NCBI GenBank assembly: GCA_012728025.1
Contig: JAAYFX010000185.1
Coordinates: forward strand, 1 to 13,467
Length of the DNA: 13,467 nucleotides
Reading direction: 5' to 3'
DNA from: Clostridiales bacterium
GTDB taxonomy: Bacteria > Bacillota > Clostridia > Oscillospirales > Oscillospiraceae
The translations under genes and the position numbers were made by a program. The number at the start of each line of letters is the position of its first letter. The first letter of the stretch is position 1. Below, piece after piece: positions 12,618-13,467 of this stretch. The notes beneath the pieces were generated by a model. It worked only from the letters and a program-made list of their open reading frames with translations, did not search any database and was not told where the DNA came from.

Positions 12618-13467
12618 ATGCTTTTATCACGTGAATGGCTGTCCGAATTTACGGACATTTCCGCCTCCGACAAGGAATATAGCGACGCTATGACCATGTC
12701 CGGCTCCAAGGTGGAGGGCTTTGAAATAGTCGGAGAAGAAATAAAAGGTGTTGTGGCAGGTCTTGTAAAAGACATTGTCCGCCATGAAAACAGCGACCAT
12801 ATGTGGATATGCACCGTGGATGTGGGAAAAAGCGCTCCCATCACAATAGTCACAGGAGCCCAAAACGTAAAGGTGGGAGATATGGTTCCAACAGCCGTTA
12901 ACGGTGCCTGCCTGCCTGATGGAATAAAAATAAAAACCGGTGAACTTCGGGGAGTTACCTCCGAAGGTATGCTCTGCTCTCTTAAGGAGCTGGGGCTTAC
13001 AGTTCACGACTTTCCCTATGCCATTGAGGATGGAATTTTTATCATGCAGGAGGACTGTGCCTCCGGTGACGATATAAAAAAGGTCTTGGGACTGGGCGAT
13101 ACTGTTGTAGAGTTTGAAATCACAAACAACCGAGCCGATTGCTTTTCCGTTATCGGTCTTGCAAGAGAAAGTGCTGCTACCTTTGGAACAGAACTTTCCC
13201 TGCACACCCCCCATGTTAAAGGCGGCATAGGGGATATTTCTCAGCATCTTTCTGTGGAGGTTGAAGATTCTGCCCTTTGCCCCCGCTATACGGCAAAGAT
13301 GGTTAAGAACATAAAAATCGCCCCCTCTCCCCGCTGGCTTCGCCAGAGACTTCGTGACAACGGCGTTCGCCCCATAAACAACATAGTTGATATTACAAAC
13401 TATGTTATGCTGGAATATGGTCAGCCCATGCATGCTTTTGATTATTCCAGTGTAAAAGGCGGTAAGA
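12618..13467 (+). CDS. pheT: Phenylalanyl-tRNA synthetase beta subunit, N-terminal part (cut by window edge)
   Basis: PheT is the non-catalytic subunit that completes the tRNA-Phe synthetase, binds tRNA and edits mischarged Tyr. The visible 283 codons read MLLSREWLSEFTDIS at the start, then the EMAP-like tRNA-binding domain (about 40-155) with VTGAQNVKVGDMVP and GVTSEGMLCSLKELGL, then EFEITNNRADCFSVIGLARE (165-184), and the start of the B3/4 editing domain with RPINNIVDITNYVMLEYGQPMHAFD. The ATG at 12618 has GAAAGGA ten bases upstream. It follows pheS on the same strand without a terminator, so both fall under the T-box. The frame is open to the right edge with no damage. Confidence 0.97.
   Translation, partial: MLLSREWLSEFTDISASDKEYSDAMTMSGSKVEGFEIVGEEIKGVVAGLVKDIVRHENSDHMWICTVDVGKSAPITIVTGAQNVKVGDMVPTAVNGACLPDGIKIKTGELRGVTSEGMLCSLKELGLTVHDFPYAIEDGIFIMQEDCASGDDIKKVLGLGDTVVEFEITNNRADCFSVIGLARESAATFGTELSLHTPHVKGGIGDISQHLSVEVEDSALCPRYTAKMVKNIKIAPSPRWLRQRLRDNGVRPINNIVDITNYVMLEYGQPMHAFDYSSVKGGK

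Noticed and set aside
12627..13433. 268-codon open frame on the minus strand
   Set aside because: It lies antisense to pheT, which is clearly coding on the plus strand with tRNA-binding and B3/4 motifs.

Overview
The window looks like a piece of chromosome from a spore-forming member of the Clostridia, most like the Oscillospiraceae/Ruminococcaceae. The reasons are Firmicute-type ribosome binding sites and sigma-A promoters, a short HisG that needs HisZ, a T-box leader before pheS, two CotF-type spore coat genes, and an nnrD / GerS-like lipoprotein / alr / mazF cluster. Most of the sequence is ordinary core metabolism. The less explained parts lie between about 4.9 and 9.5 kb.

Layout from left to right. 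Positions 1-3392 (minus strand) hold the promoter-proximal part of a histidine operon, hisZ-hisG-hisD-hisC. All junctions overlap by 4 or 8 bases, a strong sigma-A promoter lies at 3434-3462, and hisC runs off the left edge. Positions 3586-4890 (minus) hold a stand-alone pyrimidine-nucleoside phosphorylase gene with its own terminator and a leader containing tandem repeats. Positions 5150-5827 (plus) encode an unrecognised two-domain protein with a Pro/Glu/Asp-rich linker and a Cys cluster, followed by a terminator. A 166-bp foldback element that looks like a MITE (5920-6085) separates it from two small coat genes (6142-6618, plus). A perfect 18-bp hairpin terminator then divides these from the convergent minus-strand block.

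The minus-strand block is read nnrD (11047-9524), lipoprotein (9527-8976), alr (8822-7695), mazF (7585-7235), exported protein of unknown function (7158-6679). nnrD has a textbook promoter at 11113-11141. NnrD repairs hydrated NAD(P)H, Alr makes D-alanine for the wall, MazF is an mRNA-cleaving toxin with no antitoxin gene beside it, and the lipoprotein resembles the GerS germination lipoprotein, whose gene I recall lying beside an alanine racemase gene in Clostridioides difficile.

Positions 11231-13467 (plus) hold a T-box riboswitch with a UUC (Phe) specifier, then pheS and the first 283 codons of pheT, the two subunits of phenylalanyl-tRNA synthetase. I found no tRNA, rRNA, CRISPR array or intact insertion sequence. 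I do not see a clearly new multi-gene system. The best leads are the foldback element, the antitoxin-less mazF with its nested dyad, the GerS-like lipoprotein and the two unknown proteins.
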